The notes: generated from the sequence alone by a model not told the origin. Positions 14,322 to 21,694 are shown, counted from the first letter of the stretch. The stretch: DNA of 33,818 nt from CAZHUN01 sp043801115 (GCA_043801115.1 JAZDMJ010000028.1:1-33818), one strand, 5' to 3'. Numbers and translations: made by a program.

Positions 14322-14897
14322 TTAATACGGTTCGAACAAGATTTCGGCTTTGGACATTTTTTGGTAGAATTCGAGTTCGGGCTTTTGCTTTCTCGCTTCG
14401 TAAAAGATTTGGTCGAGTCCCGTCCACGCCGTAAACCATCCCGCGGGCTCCAAAATGACGAGCAAAACATCCCATGCAATGTTTTGCGGCTGGCTGTACA
14501 CGATGAATGCTCCGCTGGCCAAGAGTACAAACCCGAACGCGGCCAGTCCCGCTCCCACTTCGACGACTTTTTTTTGCTCTTTTTCGGCGAGCATTGCGTG
14601 CTTTTTGAAGTGCTCTTTCAAGCGCTTTTTGATCATTTCTTCGTGCTTGGAATCTCTCAAGAGCGCGGGAACGAGAAAGTGCAATTGCAGTCCGCCCTTC
14701 ATTTCCCGGCTCGCTTTTCTCGCTTCGAACAAAAAATCGTCCGAGAGCGAGCGTTCGTGGTAGGGTCTCGGGTCGAAGTCCGAAAAAATGTCGTCGTAAT
14801 GGTCGAGCCAGAGCGAAATTTCGCTCTTTTTCAACAACTCTTTCTGTTCCAACAGTCTGGCTTCCACTTTGGCAGGCAGTTTCAACTCTTCCGGCAT
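14322..14897 (-). CDS. Membrane protein of unknown function
   Basis: The 191-residue product has a long charged cytoplasmic N-terminal part rich in helices (residues 1-105; 'MIKKRLKEHFKKHAMLAEKEQKKVVEV'), two membrane helices (about 110-135 and 140-162, 'AAFGFVLLASGAFIVYSQP' and 'AWDVLLVILEPAGWFTAWTG'), and a charged tail. The shape suggests a small two-helix regulator or scaffold, but no family is recognised. A T-rich/TATA-like box near 14919 is shared with the divergent MazG-like gene. Confidence 0.65.
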   Translation of the reverse strand: MPEELKLPAKVEARLLEQKELLKKSEISLWLDHYDDIFSDFDPRPYHERSLSDDFLFEARKASREMKGGLQLHFLVPALLRDSKHEEMIKKRLKEHFKKHAMLAEKEQKKVVEVGAGLAAFGFVLLASGAFIVYSQPQNIAWDVLLVILEPAGWFTAWTGLDQIFYEARKQKPELEFYQKMSKAEILFEPY

Positions 14898-14950
14898 GCC
14901 TTTTCAAAGGAACCCTGTCTTAAAAAAACTGTCGTTTTCCACTATACTGC

Positions 14951-15262
14951 ATGAATCCCGTGCAGGAAAGAGTGCGCGCTTTTTGCGAAGCCCACAATCT
15001 TCGCGCTCCGCCCGAACACCACGTGCTGGACACCATGTCCGAACTGGGAGAAGTGGCGAAAGAAATTTTGAAAAGTTCGGATTATGGAAAAACGCACGCG
15101 CATTACAGCGAAAAACTGAAAGAAGAAGTCGGCGATTTTTACTTTACCCTGCTCCGCCTGGCCAACATTTACAACGTCGACTTGGACGAAGCGTTGGAAA
15201 TGGTGTTGCAAAAATACGAGAAAAGGTTGGACAAGGGCGGCGCGGGCTCTGAAAACGAGTAA
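14951..15262 (+). CDS. MazG-like nucleotide pyrophosphohydrolase
   Basis: The 103-residue all-helical protein carries the MazG metal site: 'TMSELGEVAKEIL' (ExxE-like helix, residues about 30-37) and 'LKEEVGDFYFTLLRLAN' (E..xD, about 58-62). MazG enzymes hydrolyse NTPs to NMP and pyrophosphate for house-cleaning; the single-domain short form fits the dimeric family. It is divergent from the membrane protein gene and directly before the promoter of tRNA-Ser(GGA). Confidence 0.8.
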   Translation: MNPVQERVRAFCEAHNLRAPPEHHVLDTMSELGEVAKEILKSSDYGKTHAHYSEKLKEEVGDFYFTLLRLANIYNVDLDEALEMVLQKYEKRLDKGGAGSENE

Positions 15263-15267
15263 AACCG

Positions 15268-15278
15268 CTTTTTTAAAA
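15268..15278 (+). promoter_or_regulatory. TATA box of tRNA-Ser(GGA)
   Basis: CTTTTTTAAAA lies about 105 bases before the tRNA, implying a leader of about 75 bases that contains GAGCC/GGCTC pairing and the segment shared with tRNA-Ala. Confidence 0.45.
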
Positions 15279-15355
15279 CCCTTTCCGCCCCTTCTCTTTC
15301 GACCAGCTGCGAGCGGAGCGAGCCTGTTGGATTGAGCCAAAGCGAAATCCGACTT

Positions 15356-15378
15356 CGCCGCCGGCTCGCGAAAGGGCC
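15356..15378 (+). repeat. 5' leader segment shared with tRNA-Ala
   Basis: It differs at one of 23 positions from the leader at 12409-12431 and abuts the tRNA 5' end in both genes. Confidence 0.75.
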
Positions 15379-15556
15379 GCGGGGGTGGCAGAGCGGTCTA
15401 ATGCGCACGCCTGGAAGGCCGCAATTGCGTGGCCAGAGCAAAATCCGTCGCGCCTTCTATCGAAGGCGCATAAGGATGGAGCTCTTGTCTTTCCTTGGAA
15501 AGGCACAGAGAGCGTGTTTCCTCACGGAAGCGCGAGTTCGAATCTCGTCCCCCGCG
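15379..15556 (+). tRNA. tRNA-Ser(GGA) with a 94-nt intron
   Basis: Acceptor GCGGGGG (15379-15385) pairs with CCCCCGC (15549-15555); discriminator G15556. Anticodon stem CACGC (15406-15410) pairs with GCGTG (15512-15516), T33 is 15412 and the anticodon GGA is 15413-15415. The variable arm TTCC-TCAC-GGAA is long. The intron 15417-15510 starts with the same GGCCGCAATTGCGTGGCC-type hairpin as the other Ser introns but has a different interior arm (GCGCCTTC/GAAGGCGC). It lacks the long hairpin element. Together with CGA and TGA, all three Ser UCN-reading genes here contain introns. Confidence 0.88.
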
Positions 15557-15561
15557 CTTTT

Positions 15562-16239
15562 ATGAATTCCAAACTCGCAGTCCTCTTTTCGGGAGGCAAA
15601 GACTCGTGCCTTGCCCTTTCCAACGCGCGCGAACGTGCGAGCATTGAGTGCCTGATTTCCATTCACTCTGCCAACGCGGAAAGCTTCATGTTCCACACTC
15701 CCAACATTGAATGGACGAAACTGCAAGCCAAAGCCATGCAAATTCCCCTGCTCGAGTGGAAAACAAAAGGGGAAAAAGAAAAAGAATTGAAGGACTTGAA
15801 AGAAGCCATCGCTCGCGCGAAAAAGCAATTCAAAATTGACGGAGTTGTAACGGGCGCGCTCGCTTCCAACTATCAAGCGTCGCGCGTTCAAGCCATTTGC
15901 GACGAATTGGAATTGAAGTGCGTCAATCCGTTGTGGCAGCAGAACCAATTGCAAGTGCTGCGCGAACTCCAACAGGCGCACATTCGAGCGAAAGTGGTTG
16001 GAGTTTTCGCGCAGGGAATGGAAAACTTTTTGGGCCGCGACATTGATGCGCGTTTTATTGCAGACGTCCAACGCGTTTCCGGAATCAACCCCGCGGGCGA
16101 AGGCGGAGAATTCGAAAGTTTTGTTTATGATGCGCCCTTTTTCCGCCAAAAAATTCAAATACAAAAAACGCGCGTGGAAGAGCGCGGCGGCGGGGCGAAA
16201 GTGCTCGTCATCGAAAAAGCGCGATTGGCGGACAAGTAG
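15562..16239 (+). CDS. dph6: Diphthine--ammonia ligase, PP-loop ATPase (DUF71)
   Basis: The 225-residue protein begins with the PP-loop 'LFSGGKDSCLAL' (residues about 9-18) and has the family signature 'PAGEGGEFESFVYDAPFF' near residue 180 and 'GVVTGALASNYQASRVQ'. Dph6 activates diphthine on elongation factor 2 with ATP and amidates it, the last step of diphthamide synthesis, a modification restricted to archaea and eukaryotes. The ATG lies 5 bases after the discriminator base of tRNA-Ser(GGA), with no promoter between, so the mRNA start is probably made by tRNA 3' processing. Confidence 0.9.
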   Translation: MNSKLAVLFSGGKDSCLALSNARERASIECLISIHSANAESFMFHTPNIEWTKLQAKAMQIPLLEWKTKGEKEKELKDLKEAIARAKKQFKIDGVVTGALASNYQASRVQAICDELELKCVNPLWQQNQLQVLRELQQAHIRAKVVGVFAQGMENFLGRDIDARFIADVQRVSGINPAGEGGEFESFVYDAPFFRQKIQIQKTRVEERGGGAKVLVIEKARLADK

Positions 16240-16266
16240 TTCGACCGGAAAACTGGCTTCCCAACA

Positions 16267-16276
16267 ATATTAAATT
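16267..16276 (+). promoter_or_regulatory. TATA box of the homing endonuclease gene
   Basis: ATATTAAATT ends 20 bases before the ATG at 16297, predicting a leaderless message. Confidence 0.4.
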
Positions 16277-16296
16277 CGAAAAACCTTTTTTCGTTC

Positions 16297-17067
16297 ATGC
16301 TGTTTTCCGAAAAACACGCCGAATTTGTCGGACTGCACTTCGGAGATGGAAGTTTGACTCGGCGTCCCGGAAAAAACACGCTCCGCTTCCAACTGCGTGG
16401 AGACGCCAAAACCGACCGCGCCCACTACGAACAATTCATTATTCCCTTGTGCAACGAACTCATTGGCTTTCCACTACTCGGGAGGCCACTCTCGACCATT
16501 CACGACAAAAAGCTCAACAGCTTCGGCATCGCGCTCGAAACCGACAAAATCGAGCGATTTTTTACCGAACTTGGAGTTCCAATCGGCATCAAAGAAGAGC
16601 TTCCCATTCCAAACTGGATTCTTGAAAATGAAAACTATTCCAAAGCATTTGTACGGGGGCTGTTCGACACGGATGGAACGATTTCGTTCAAACGAAACAA
16701 CACTTGCCCTGGAAGGATTCCTCGCGTGAGTTATATCAATATTGTTTCGGTTTCAAAAACACTCATTCAAGACGTTTCGGAAATTTTGGCCAAAGCCAGA
16801 GTAAAACACTATGTCCGAAAATATTCAAGCAAAGTAGGAGATAAGGATTCATTTAAAATCGAAATTTACCGTCCGCACACAAATGAGTTTATGAAAAAAA
16901 TTGGCTCGCACAATCCAAAACATTTATCCAAGTTTGAAATTTACTGCCGTTTTGGCTTTTGTCCAACTCATACAACTCCGCAACAACGAGAGGATATTTT
17001 AAAAGGCATTCTGGACCCTTACACTCTAGTTGCAGGAGTAGCGAAGCGGTCAAACGTACCGGCTTGA
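16297..17067 (+). CDS. LAGLIDADG homing endonuclease overlapping a tRNA gene
   Basis: The 256-residue protein has two LAGLIDADG-type helices, 'FVGLHFGDGSL' at residues 10-20 and 'FVRGLFDTDGTISF' at 118-131, each with the catalytic acidic residue (Asp) and the G.GDG/DTDG ending. Two motifs in one chain mean it can act as a monomer that cuts a long asymmetric site. The reading frame is free-standing, not inside an intron or intein. It runs 36 bases into tRNA-Leu(GAG), which supplies the last dozen residues and the stop codon. Such enzymes move introns and themselves; placement against a tRNA fits a mobile element anchored there. The gene looks intact. Confidence 0.88.
   Translation: MLFSEKHAEFVGLHFGDGSLTRRPGKNTLRFQLRGDAKTDRAHYEQFIIPLCNELIGFPLLGRPLSTIHDKKLNSFGIALETDKIERFFTELGVPIGIKEELPIPNWILENENYSKAFVRGLFDTDGTISFKRNNTCPGRIPRVSYINIVSVSKTLIQDVSEILAKARVKHYVRKYSSKVGDKDSFKIEIYRPHTNEFMKKIGSHNPKHLSKFEIYCRFGFCPTHTTPQQREDILKGILDPYTLVAGVAKRSNVPA
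16994..17005 (+). promoter_or_regulatory. TATA box of tRNA-Leu inside the endonuclease gene
   Basis: ATATTTTAAAAG lies 27-38 bases before the tRNA 5' end, within the end of the endonuclease coding sequence. Confidence 0.5.
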
Positions 17068-17115
17068 GGTGCCGGCGGCTTAGTGCCTTCGGGGGTTCGA
17101 ATCCTCCCTCCTGCA
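17032..17115 (+). tRNA. tRNA-Leu(GAG), no intron
   Basis: Acceptor GCAGGAG (17032-17038) pairs with CTCCTGC (17108-17114), discriminator A17115 as expected for Leu. The anticodon stem CCGGC/GCCGG encloses TTGAGGT, giving anticodon GAG. The long variable arm GGC..GCC makes it class II. Its 5' part is shared with the 3' end of the endonuclease gene, and the permease gene ends 4 bases beyond it on the other strand. Confidence 0.92.
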
Positions 17116-17119
17116 CTAT

Positions 17120-18550
17120 TCATTTCATGCCAGCTTCGTGCAAGGGCGAGCCCGCTTTTGTCCAGTGCCTTCGCACGTGGTGCTTCACGTGCTTGAACGG
17201 GTGCGCCAAAAACGTTTCCTCGTGTTTGAGAATTCTCGCCAAAACGTGCTCGTCTTTTTGCAATAATTCTTTCGCTTCCTTGACTTCCATTTTGGACGCG
17301 AACGGGTAGAGTCCCGCGACGACGGCCAGCAGGAAAATTCCCGAAACGAGCGCGTTCCATTCAATCTGCGTTACAAGATAAATGCAAACCAACGCGCTCG
17401 CAATCAATACGATTTTTTCCCACCAATGCTTTTCCGAATTCAATTTCCACGCCGCCAACGTGACCATAAAATAGCACAGCGCAAAATTGAATGTCGAGAA
17501 AATAATGAACTGTCGGATGTCGAAAAAGAGCGCGAGAAAGAAGGCAATCGCGGAGTGGACGGCAAGGGAAATGTACGGTGTTTGGAATTTTGGGTGCAGT
17601 TTGGCCAGCGCTTTGGGCATGTACCCGTCCGCGGCCAGCGCAAACGCCAATCGAGTGGTTCCAATCGTGTTGCTTTCATCGCTTCCCGAAACGCTGAAAA
17701 TGGCTCCAATCGAAATCAGCACCGCGCCCAATCCTCCCAATAGAATGGTTCCCGCCAGCGCGAGCGGAGCGCCCGACTCTGCCACTTGCATTCCTGCCAC
17801 TCCCACAATTGCGAGGTTGGTGAGTAGGTAGAATACGGTTACAATCGTCATTCCCAATACAATGGCTTTTGGAATCGTGATGCGCGGGTTTTTCACTTCT
17901 CCCGCGGGAAGGGTTGCAATTTCAAACCCGACAAATGCCCAGAAGATGAGCACGAGCGCGCTTCCAAATCCTCCCCATCCCAACGGCGCAAAGGGCAGAA
18001 AGTTTTGCAACGCGCTCGCGGGCTTGAACAGAATAAATCCGAGCCCGAGCACGATGATGAGTAGCAAGGGCAGTAATTTTATTGCAGTCAATACGTCGTT
18101 CGCTCGCGCGGCTTTTTTGATTCCGAAAAAATTAGTCCAAAACAAAAAATTCACGAACGCGAACAGCGCGATTCCCTTGAACAAAAGATTCGAAGAAATT
18201 TCGGGATTGAAAAAGGAAAGGTATGCGACGAATGCGAGGGGAAACACGCACAGTCCCGCGATTTCGGCCAGCCATAGACTCCAGCCCGTCATGTACGCGG
18301 CAAAGTGTCCGAAAGTCTTGTGCACGTACGCGTACGGTCCTCCGACTTTTTGCACGAAGTGCGCGCACTGCGAAAACGCCATTGCTGTAACAACTGCGAA
18401 AATTCCCGCCACAATCCACACGAGCAGGGAAAGCGGTCCGACCAGTTTCATTCCGAATCCGGTTGCAACGTAAATGTCCGCTCCCACGACGGCTCCTACT
18501 ACTAAGTTGGTTACGTCAAAGAGTCCGATTTTTTCCTTGAATAGTGCCAT
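17120..18550 (-). CDS. APC-family amino acid permease
   Basis: The 476-residue protein has about 12 hydrophobic helices and the APC hallmark first helix 'VTNLVVGAVVGADIYVATGFG' followed by 'GPLSLLVWIVAGIFAVVTAMAFSQ', 'GGPYAYVHKTFG' and 'FWAFVGFEIATLPAGEVKNPRITIPKAI' (the FxGFE..A...E..NP pattern). It would import amino acids or amines by proton or sodium symport, or exchange them. A C-terminal cytoplasmic stretch of about 50 residues is rich in His and Lys ('HPFKHVKHHVRRHW'), which is unusual and could sense pH or metal. A TATA box at 18573-18583 gives a leaderless start. Confidence 0.88.
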   Translation of the reverse strand: MALFKEKIGLFDVTNLVVGAVVGADIYVATGFGMKLVGPLSLLVWIVAGIFAVVTAMAFSQCAHFVQKVGGPYAYVHKTFGHFAAYMTGWSLWLAEIAGLCVFPLAFVAYLSFFNPEISSNLLFKGIALFAFVNFLFWTNFFGIKKAARANDVLTAIKLLPLLLIIVLGLGFILFKPASALQNFLPFAPLGWGGFGSALVLIFWAFVGFEIATLPAGEVKNPRITIPKAIVLGMTIVTVFYLLTNLAIVGVAGMQVAESGAPLALAGTILLGGLGAVLISIGAIFSVSGSDESNTIGTTRLAFALAADGYMPKALAKLHPKFQTPYISLAVHSAIAFFLALFFDIRQFIIFSTFNFALCYFMVTLAAWKLNSEKHWWEKIVLIASALVCIYLVTQIEWNALVSGIFLLAVVAGLYPFASKMEVKEAKELLQKDEHVLARILKHEETFLAHPFKHVKHHVRRHWTKAGSPLHEAGMK

Positions 18551-18604
18551 GCTGGCAGTTCACAGGATTTTCGGATATAAAAAAGCAGTCCCTTTTTCTG
18601 CCGA

Positions 18605-19777
18605 TTATCGAAAAGGGCTCGACTTCCACACGACTTCGAGTTCGGGTTTTTCGCTTCCAAACGCTTTATTGGCATAGCCGTAGGCTTGGGTTGGGAATTT
18701 GTTGCTATTTTTGAAATACGATTCGAACGTGCTTTTGACACAATTTTCCAACTCCGCGCGTCCGGAAGCATCGCCATTACACGCGTGTTCGATTAATGGT
18801 TGGAAAAAGTGGTGACACATGAAAAAATCGAAGGAGAGGCTGTATTCTTGTTCCAATCCAAAATTGGAGCCTTTTCCTATCACTTTTCTCGTTTGGATTG
18901 GGGTTTCGGGTTCGAATACGAACGCGCCGTCGATTCGGACGGAAGAAAAGTCTCTCGCTACGATGCGTTGCGGCCTAAATTCAGCGTCCGTTTCGACGAG
19001 CGTGTTTTGGCCGTGAAATTCCAACAGACACCCCGTTTGAATGGCCGCTTCGCACCAATATTCTGTCGTCGTCTCGAGGATCCATTGTGCCAATCTTTTT
19101 TCGCTCGTTCCGTTCGCTTTCGCGAGTTGGGACAATAGCGTATCCTCTTGCGGCCTTTTTTTGTCTCTTGAGTACAAGCTGAAGGCGGGGATGAGGTGAC
19201 TGTGTTGAAGTTGCTTCGGGCCTGCTAGGGTGTCGCGATAAAGACATCCTACTTTTTGGAAAGAGGTTCCGCCAAAATCTCGAAGCAATGCAAACTCTTT
19301 CCTCTTTCGACAAAATCGTTCGATCTTGTTTGATACTCGAAGGCTGTGCAACAGTGCAGACTCGTCCAATTCTCGCGTGAAGCGTGAAATTCGCTTGGGA
19401 AGGCTTGTTTTGACGAAAATCGGCTTCGAATGCCAGCCTTGTAGGAGGAGCGTCCGCATTGAAGCAGTGGGAATGGCGGCGAATTTTCCGGATTGCGTTT
19501 CGAAAGGGTATCCCGAATCCGGGTGGACGAAAAAGAAAGGATTTTTTTTCAAATGATTGACCAGCAAGTGTCTTCCATTCGTATGCGTGCCATCAGGCGA
19601 ACTTGAAAGATGGGGAAGGGAAAAGGGTTGTTCGACGTTTTGGGGCCAATAGCGGGGAAGGACTTCGGATTGATTGCAGAATTCGGAGTAATTCCTCTGG
19701 TTGACGAAGCGCTCGGCGTACATCATTGCCCCGAGCGGGTCTTTTTGAAATTCCTCCAATTGCACGTTCTCCCGCAA
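18605..19777 (-). CDS. Shortened IucA/IucC-type (NIS) synthetase
   Basis: The 390-residue protein matches the later part of NRPS-independent siderophore synthetases: 'FFFVHPDSGYPF' (the HPWQ-like site, about residue 87), 'IPTASMRTLLLQ' (S.RTL, about 106), 'IFVKTSLPKRISRFTRE' (K.S..ITS..R-like, about 120), 'LEFHGQNTLVE' (HGQN, about 258) and 'RIVARDFSSVRIDG' (RDF, about 275), then a FhuF-like helical end. Family members are about 580 residues; the N-terminal portion with HPxHPxxK is absent. They condense a carboxylate with an amine using ATP. The start is uncertain: TTG at 19777 lies in an inverted repeat, and ATG codons lie 16-17 codons in. A regulator is divergent. Confidence 0.75.
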   Translation of the reverse strand: MRENVQLEEFQKDPLGAMMYAERFVNQRNYSEFCNQSEVLPRYWPQNVEQPFSLPHLSSSPDGTHTNGRHLLVNHLKKNPFFFVHPDSGYPFETQSGKFAAIPTASMRTLLLQGWHSKPIFVKTSLPKRISRFTRELDESALLHSLRVSNKIERFCRKRKEFALLRDFGGTSFQKVGCLYRDTLAGPKQLQHSHLIPAFSLYSRDKKRPQEDTLLSQLAKANGTSEKRLAQWILETTTEYWCEAAIQTGCLLEFHGQNTLVETDAEFRPQRIVARDFSSVRIDGAFVFEPETPIQTRKVIGKGSNFGLEQEYSLSFDFFMCHHFFQPLIEHACNGDASGRAELENCVKSTFESYFKNSNKFPTQAYGYANKAFGSEKPELEVVWKSSPFR

Positions 19778-19787
19778 AAAAGGCGGG
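19771..19787. promoter_or_regulatory. Inverted repeat, possible operator or leader hairpin
   Basis: CCCGC and GCGGG flank an A-rich centre between the divergent synthetase and regulator genes, next to the shared TATA-like CTATTTAATG at 19796-19805. Position suggests an operator for the TrmB-like protein. Confidence 0.4.
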
Positions 19788-19860
19788 TTTTAAGGCTATT
19801 TAATGTTTTTTTAAAAAAATCTGCCATGGTGTTTTAATCTTTTCCTTGGTGGCTTGCTTT

Positions 19861-20703
19861 ATGCTTTCCAAAGCAGAAACGCAAAAGATCCTTGAATTTG
19901 TCAAGAAGGAACCGTGTCTCGTTCAAGACCTCGCTCGCACTATCGGAAAAAGTTGGGTCACTACCGAATCGTATGTAGAGAAGATTGCCGCCGAAACAGG
20001 CCAAATCAGAATGAAAGTATTTCGTGCAGGTACAAAAGGCGCGGTCAAAGTGGTGTATTGGAATTATGGAGACAGTGTTCAGTCAGACGAGATTCGGTCA
20101 AGGCTTTTTGAAAAAATCCGCCTTCTTTCCGACAAAAACCTATTCGACCCTCTCGAAATCTTTCAACACGTTTCCCCCACAAAAGGGAATGCCAGAGTCG
20201 AGTATTATACTGACCCTTTGGTAGAGCCAAACAAAGGACTTTCCGCATTTTTCAAAAAAGTAAACGAAGGACTTCTCTGTTTTTCTGGAAACCTTTCCTG
20301 GATCAATGTCAAGGAAGGTTCAAACCCTCTCACTCGAGCGTTTGAAAGGATGCTCGAGCGGGGCGTCTCCGTTAAAATCCTTTGCCGGATAGACGTCGCC
20401 ACGTTGAAAAATCTCCACAAGATTGAATCCTTGATGAGGCGCTTTCCCAAGCAAGTTGAAATCCGACACTGCCATCAGCCCTTGAGAGGGTTCGTTGCCG
20501 ACGGAAAGCTCGTGCGATTGAAAGAAGAAAAAGCAAAGAATATTTTCAAAGCCAAAGAACTGGAAAAGGACGTTCGCGTATTCTACGAGTTTTCAGACGA
20601 GGTGTGGACGCAATGGCTTGAACAAGTGTTTTGGTATTTGTTCCGTCATTCCATCGAATACGAAAAAAGAGAAAAATTGTTGGAAAAGTTCTTGATTAAA
20701 TAA
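19861..20703 (+). CDS. TrmB-like regulator: winged helix plus PLD-like sensor domain
   Basis: The ATG at 19861 is preferred to an in-frame TTG at 19846. The 280-residue protein starts with a winged-helix pattern ('KILEFVKKEPCLVQDLARTIGKSWVTTESYVEKIAAETGQI', about residues 7-47). It continues with a domain of alternating strands and helices: 'GLLCFSGNLSWINV..NPLTRAFERMLERGVSVKILCRIDVATLKNL' and 'VEIRHCHQPLRGFVADGKLVRLKEE', which is the layout of the PLD-like C-terminal domain of TrmB regulators. TrmB proteins bind sugars or other small effectors. Its divergent placement makes the NIS-type synthetase the likely target. Confidence 0.65.
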   Translation: MLSKAETQKILEFVKKEPCLVQDLARTIGKSWVTTESYVEKIAAETGQIRMKVFRAGTKGAVKVVYWNYGDSVQSDEIRSRLFEKIRLLSDKNLFDPLEIFQHVSPTKGNARVEYYTDPLVEPNKGLSAFFKKVNEGLLCFSGNLSWINVKEGSNPLTRAFERMLERGVSVKILCRIDVATLKNLHKIESLMRRFPKQVEIRHCHQPLRGFVADGKLVRLKEEKAKNIFKAKELEKDVRVFYEFSDEVWTQWLEQVFWYLFRHSIEYEKREKLLEKFLIK

Positions 20704-21282
20704 TCAGCTCTTCAGCTTGCCCAGCGCGTACTTGTACGCGTTAATTACTGCGTCCAAGTCCATGTCCCTCTTCAGTCCATGTCGGGCGATTTCCCTGAAA
20801 TACAAGTCGACGATTTTGACGGCGGTTTCTTCCGCTGCCGCGCTCTTGGGCGCTTTCACGATTTCAATCAATTCATTCAATTCCTGCTGCGGAGCGGGCG
20901 CTTGAACAATGCGAACAATCCTCTTTGAAGGCCTTGCTTTGGCTCGAACTTTGATTCTGCGCACGATGACTTTCGGCTTCGAGCGCACTCTTCGAACGAC
21001 AATTTTTCTCCGAATAATGGTTCTCGTTTTGCGCTTGGCCTTTCGCGCCTTTTTCAAATTCCGCACTCTCGCCTTTGCAACGCGCGCTTTCGCGTTGCGC
21101 TTTTTTTGGGCGAACCGCGCGAGCTTTTTTCCGCGCGCTCTCGCTTTTCCCAAATTTCCAGACTTTCGCATTTTTTGCTCCCACTTTTCCGTCTTCCACA
21201 ATTTGACGGCCTGTTTGAAAGTCTTTCCCAGCTTCAACTGGCTCTTGATGAAGGCTTGGTACGTAGATAATTTGCCCGGCAT
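20704..21282 (-). CDS. Very basic nucleic-acid-binding protein
   Basis: The 192-residue protein has a short N-terminal helical unit ('YQAFIKSQLKLGKTFKQAVKLWKTEKW') that resembles HMG/YABBY-like units of viral and archaeal basic proteins. The centre (about 40-125) is largely Lys/Arg/Ala with repeated 'KARVAKARVRNLKKARKAK' character, and the C-terminal domain (about 135-192) is a folded-looking helical part. The charge points to DNA or RNA binding, perhaps chromatin-like compaction. GGGGGTTTGAG precedes the ATG and a TATA box lies at 21309-21318. Its stop directly abuts the stop of the convergent regulator gene. Confidence 0.65.
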   Translation of the reverse strand: MPGKLSTYQAFIKSQLKLGKTFKQAVKLWKTEKWEQKMRKSGNLGKARARGKKLARFAQKKRNAKARVAKARVRNLKKARKAKRKTRTIIRRKIVVRRVRSKPKVIVRRIKVRAKARPSKRIVRIVQAPAPQQELNELIEIVKAPKSAAAEETAVKIVDLYFREIARHGLKRDMDLDAVINAYKYALGKLKS

Positions 21283-21352
21283 ATACTCAAACCCCCGCCA
21301 AAAAGGTTATATAGAGGTGGGCGTTTTTAAAGGCAGAATTTGGGCGCTTTTT

Positions 21353-21406
21353 TTAGCAGCAGTCGCAGCACTTTTTCTTCGCTTTCTTTTTCGCTTTTTT
21401 CGGCAT
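21353..21406 (-). CDS. 17-residue Lys/Cys peptide (MPKKAKKKAKKKCCDCC)
   Basis: A strong GAGGTGAAAAG ribosome binding site ends just before the ATG at 21406. The frame encodes a Lys-rich arm and the ending CCDCC, then TAA. It lies 18 bases after the toxin stop, so it would be the third gene of the antitoxin-toxin transcript. The Cys-Asp pattern echoes the Cys-rich peptide at 33025-33186. It could bind metal or nucleic acid. Coding is inferred from the ribosome binding site and composition only. Confidence 0.5.
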   Translation of the reverse strand: MPKKAKKKAKKKCCDCC

Positions 21407-21424
21407 TCTTTTCACCTCTCTGTG

Positions 21425-21688
21425 TCAGAAGAATCGTTTGTACCATTTTTCGTATTCTTTGTGGTTTCCGACAAAGTAGAATCGGACTTCTTTTTTCTCT
21501 TCAAAAATGCGGTAGACAATTCGATGCTGGCCGACTTCTCCGATGAAAAAGCTGACGCCCAGTTTCAGGTGGCGCTTTTCTGGCGTTTCCGCAATTTTTT
21601 GAATCTTTTTGGCCACGCGATCTTTCAATGAATTCTCGAGCGCCTCGAAGTAATTTGGCCATTCTTCGTCAAAAGTGGCTTGGTACAT
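21425..21688 (-). CDS. RelE/ParE-like toxin, second copy
   Basis: The 87-residue protein has the RelE-like order of helices and strands: 'LENSLKDRVAKKIQKIAETPEKRHLKLGVSFFIGEVGQHRIVYRIFEEKKEVRFYFVGNHKEYEKWYKRFF'. It shares PPKRHLKFG/PEKRHLKLG and NHKEYE.WYK.F with the toxin at 10221-10490, so it is a paralogue. Arg and Lys in the central and last strands fit an mRNA-cleaving RelE family member. The start is 6 bases after the antitoxin stop. Confidence 0.72.
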   Translation of the reverse strand: MYQATFDEEWPNYFEALENSLKDRVAKKIQKIAETPEKRHLKLGVSFFIGEVGQHRIVYRIFEEKKEVRFYFVGNHKEYEKWYKRFF

Positions 21689-21694
21689 AGAAAA

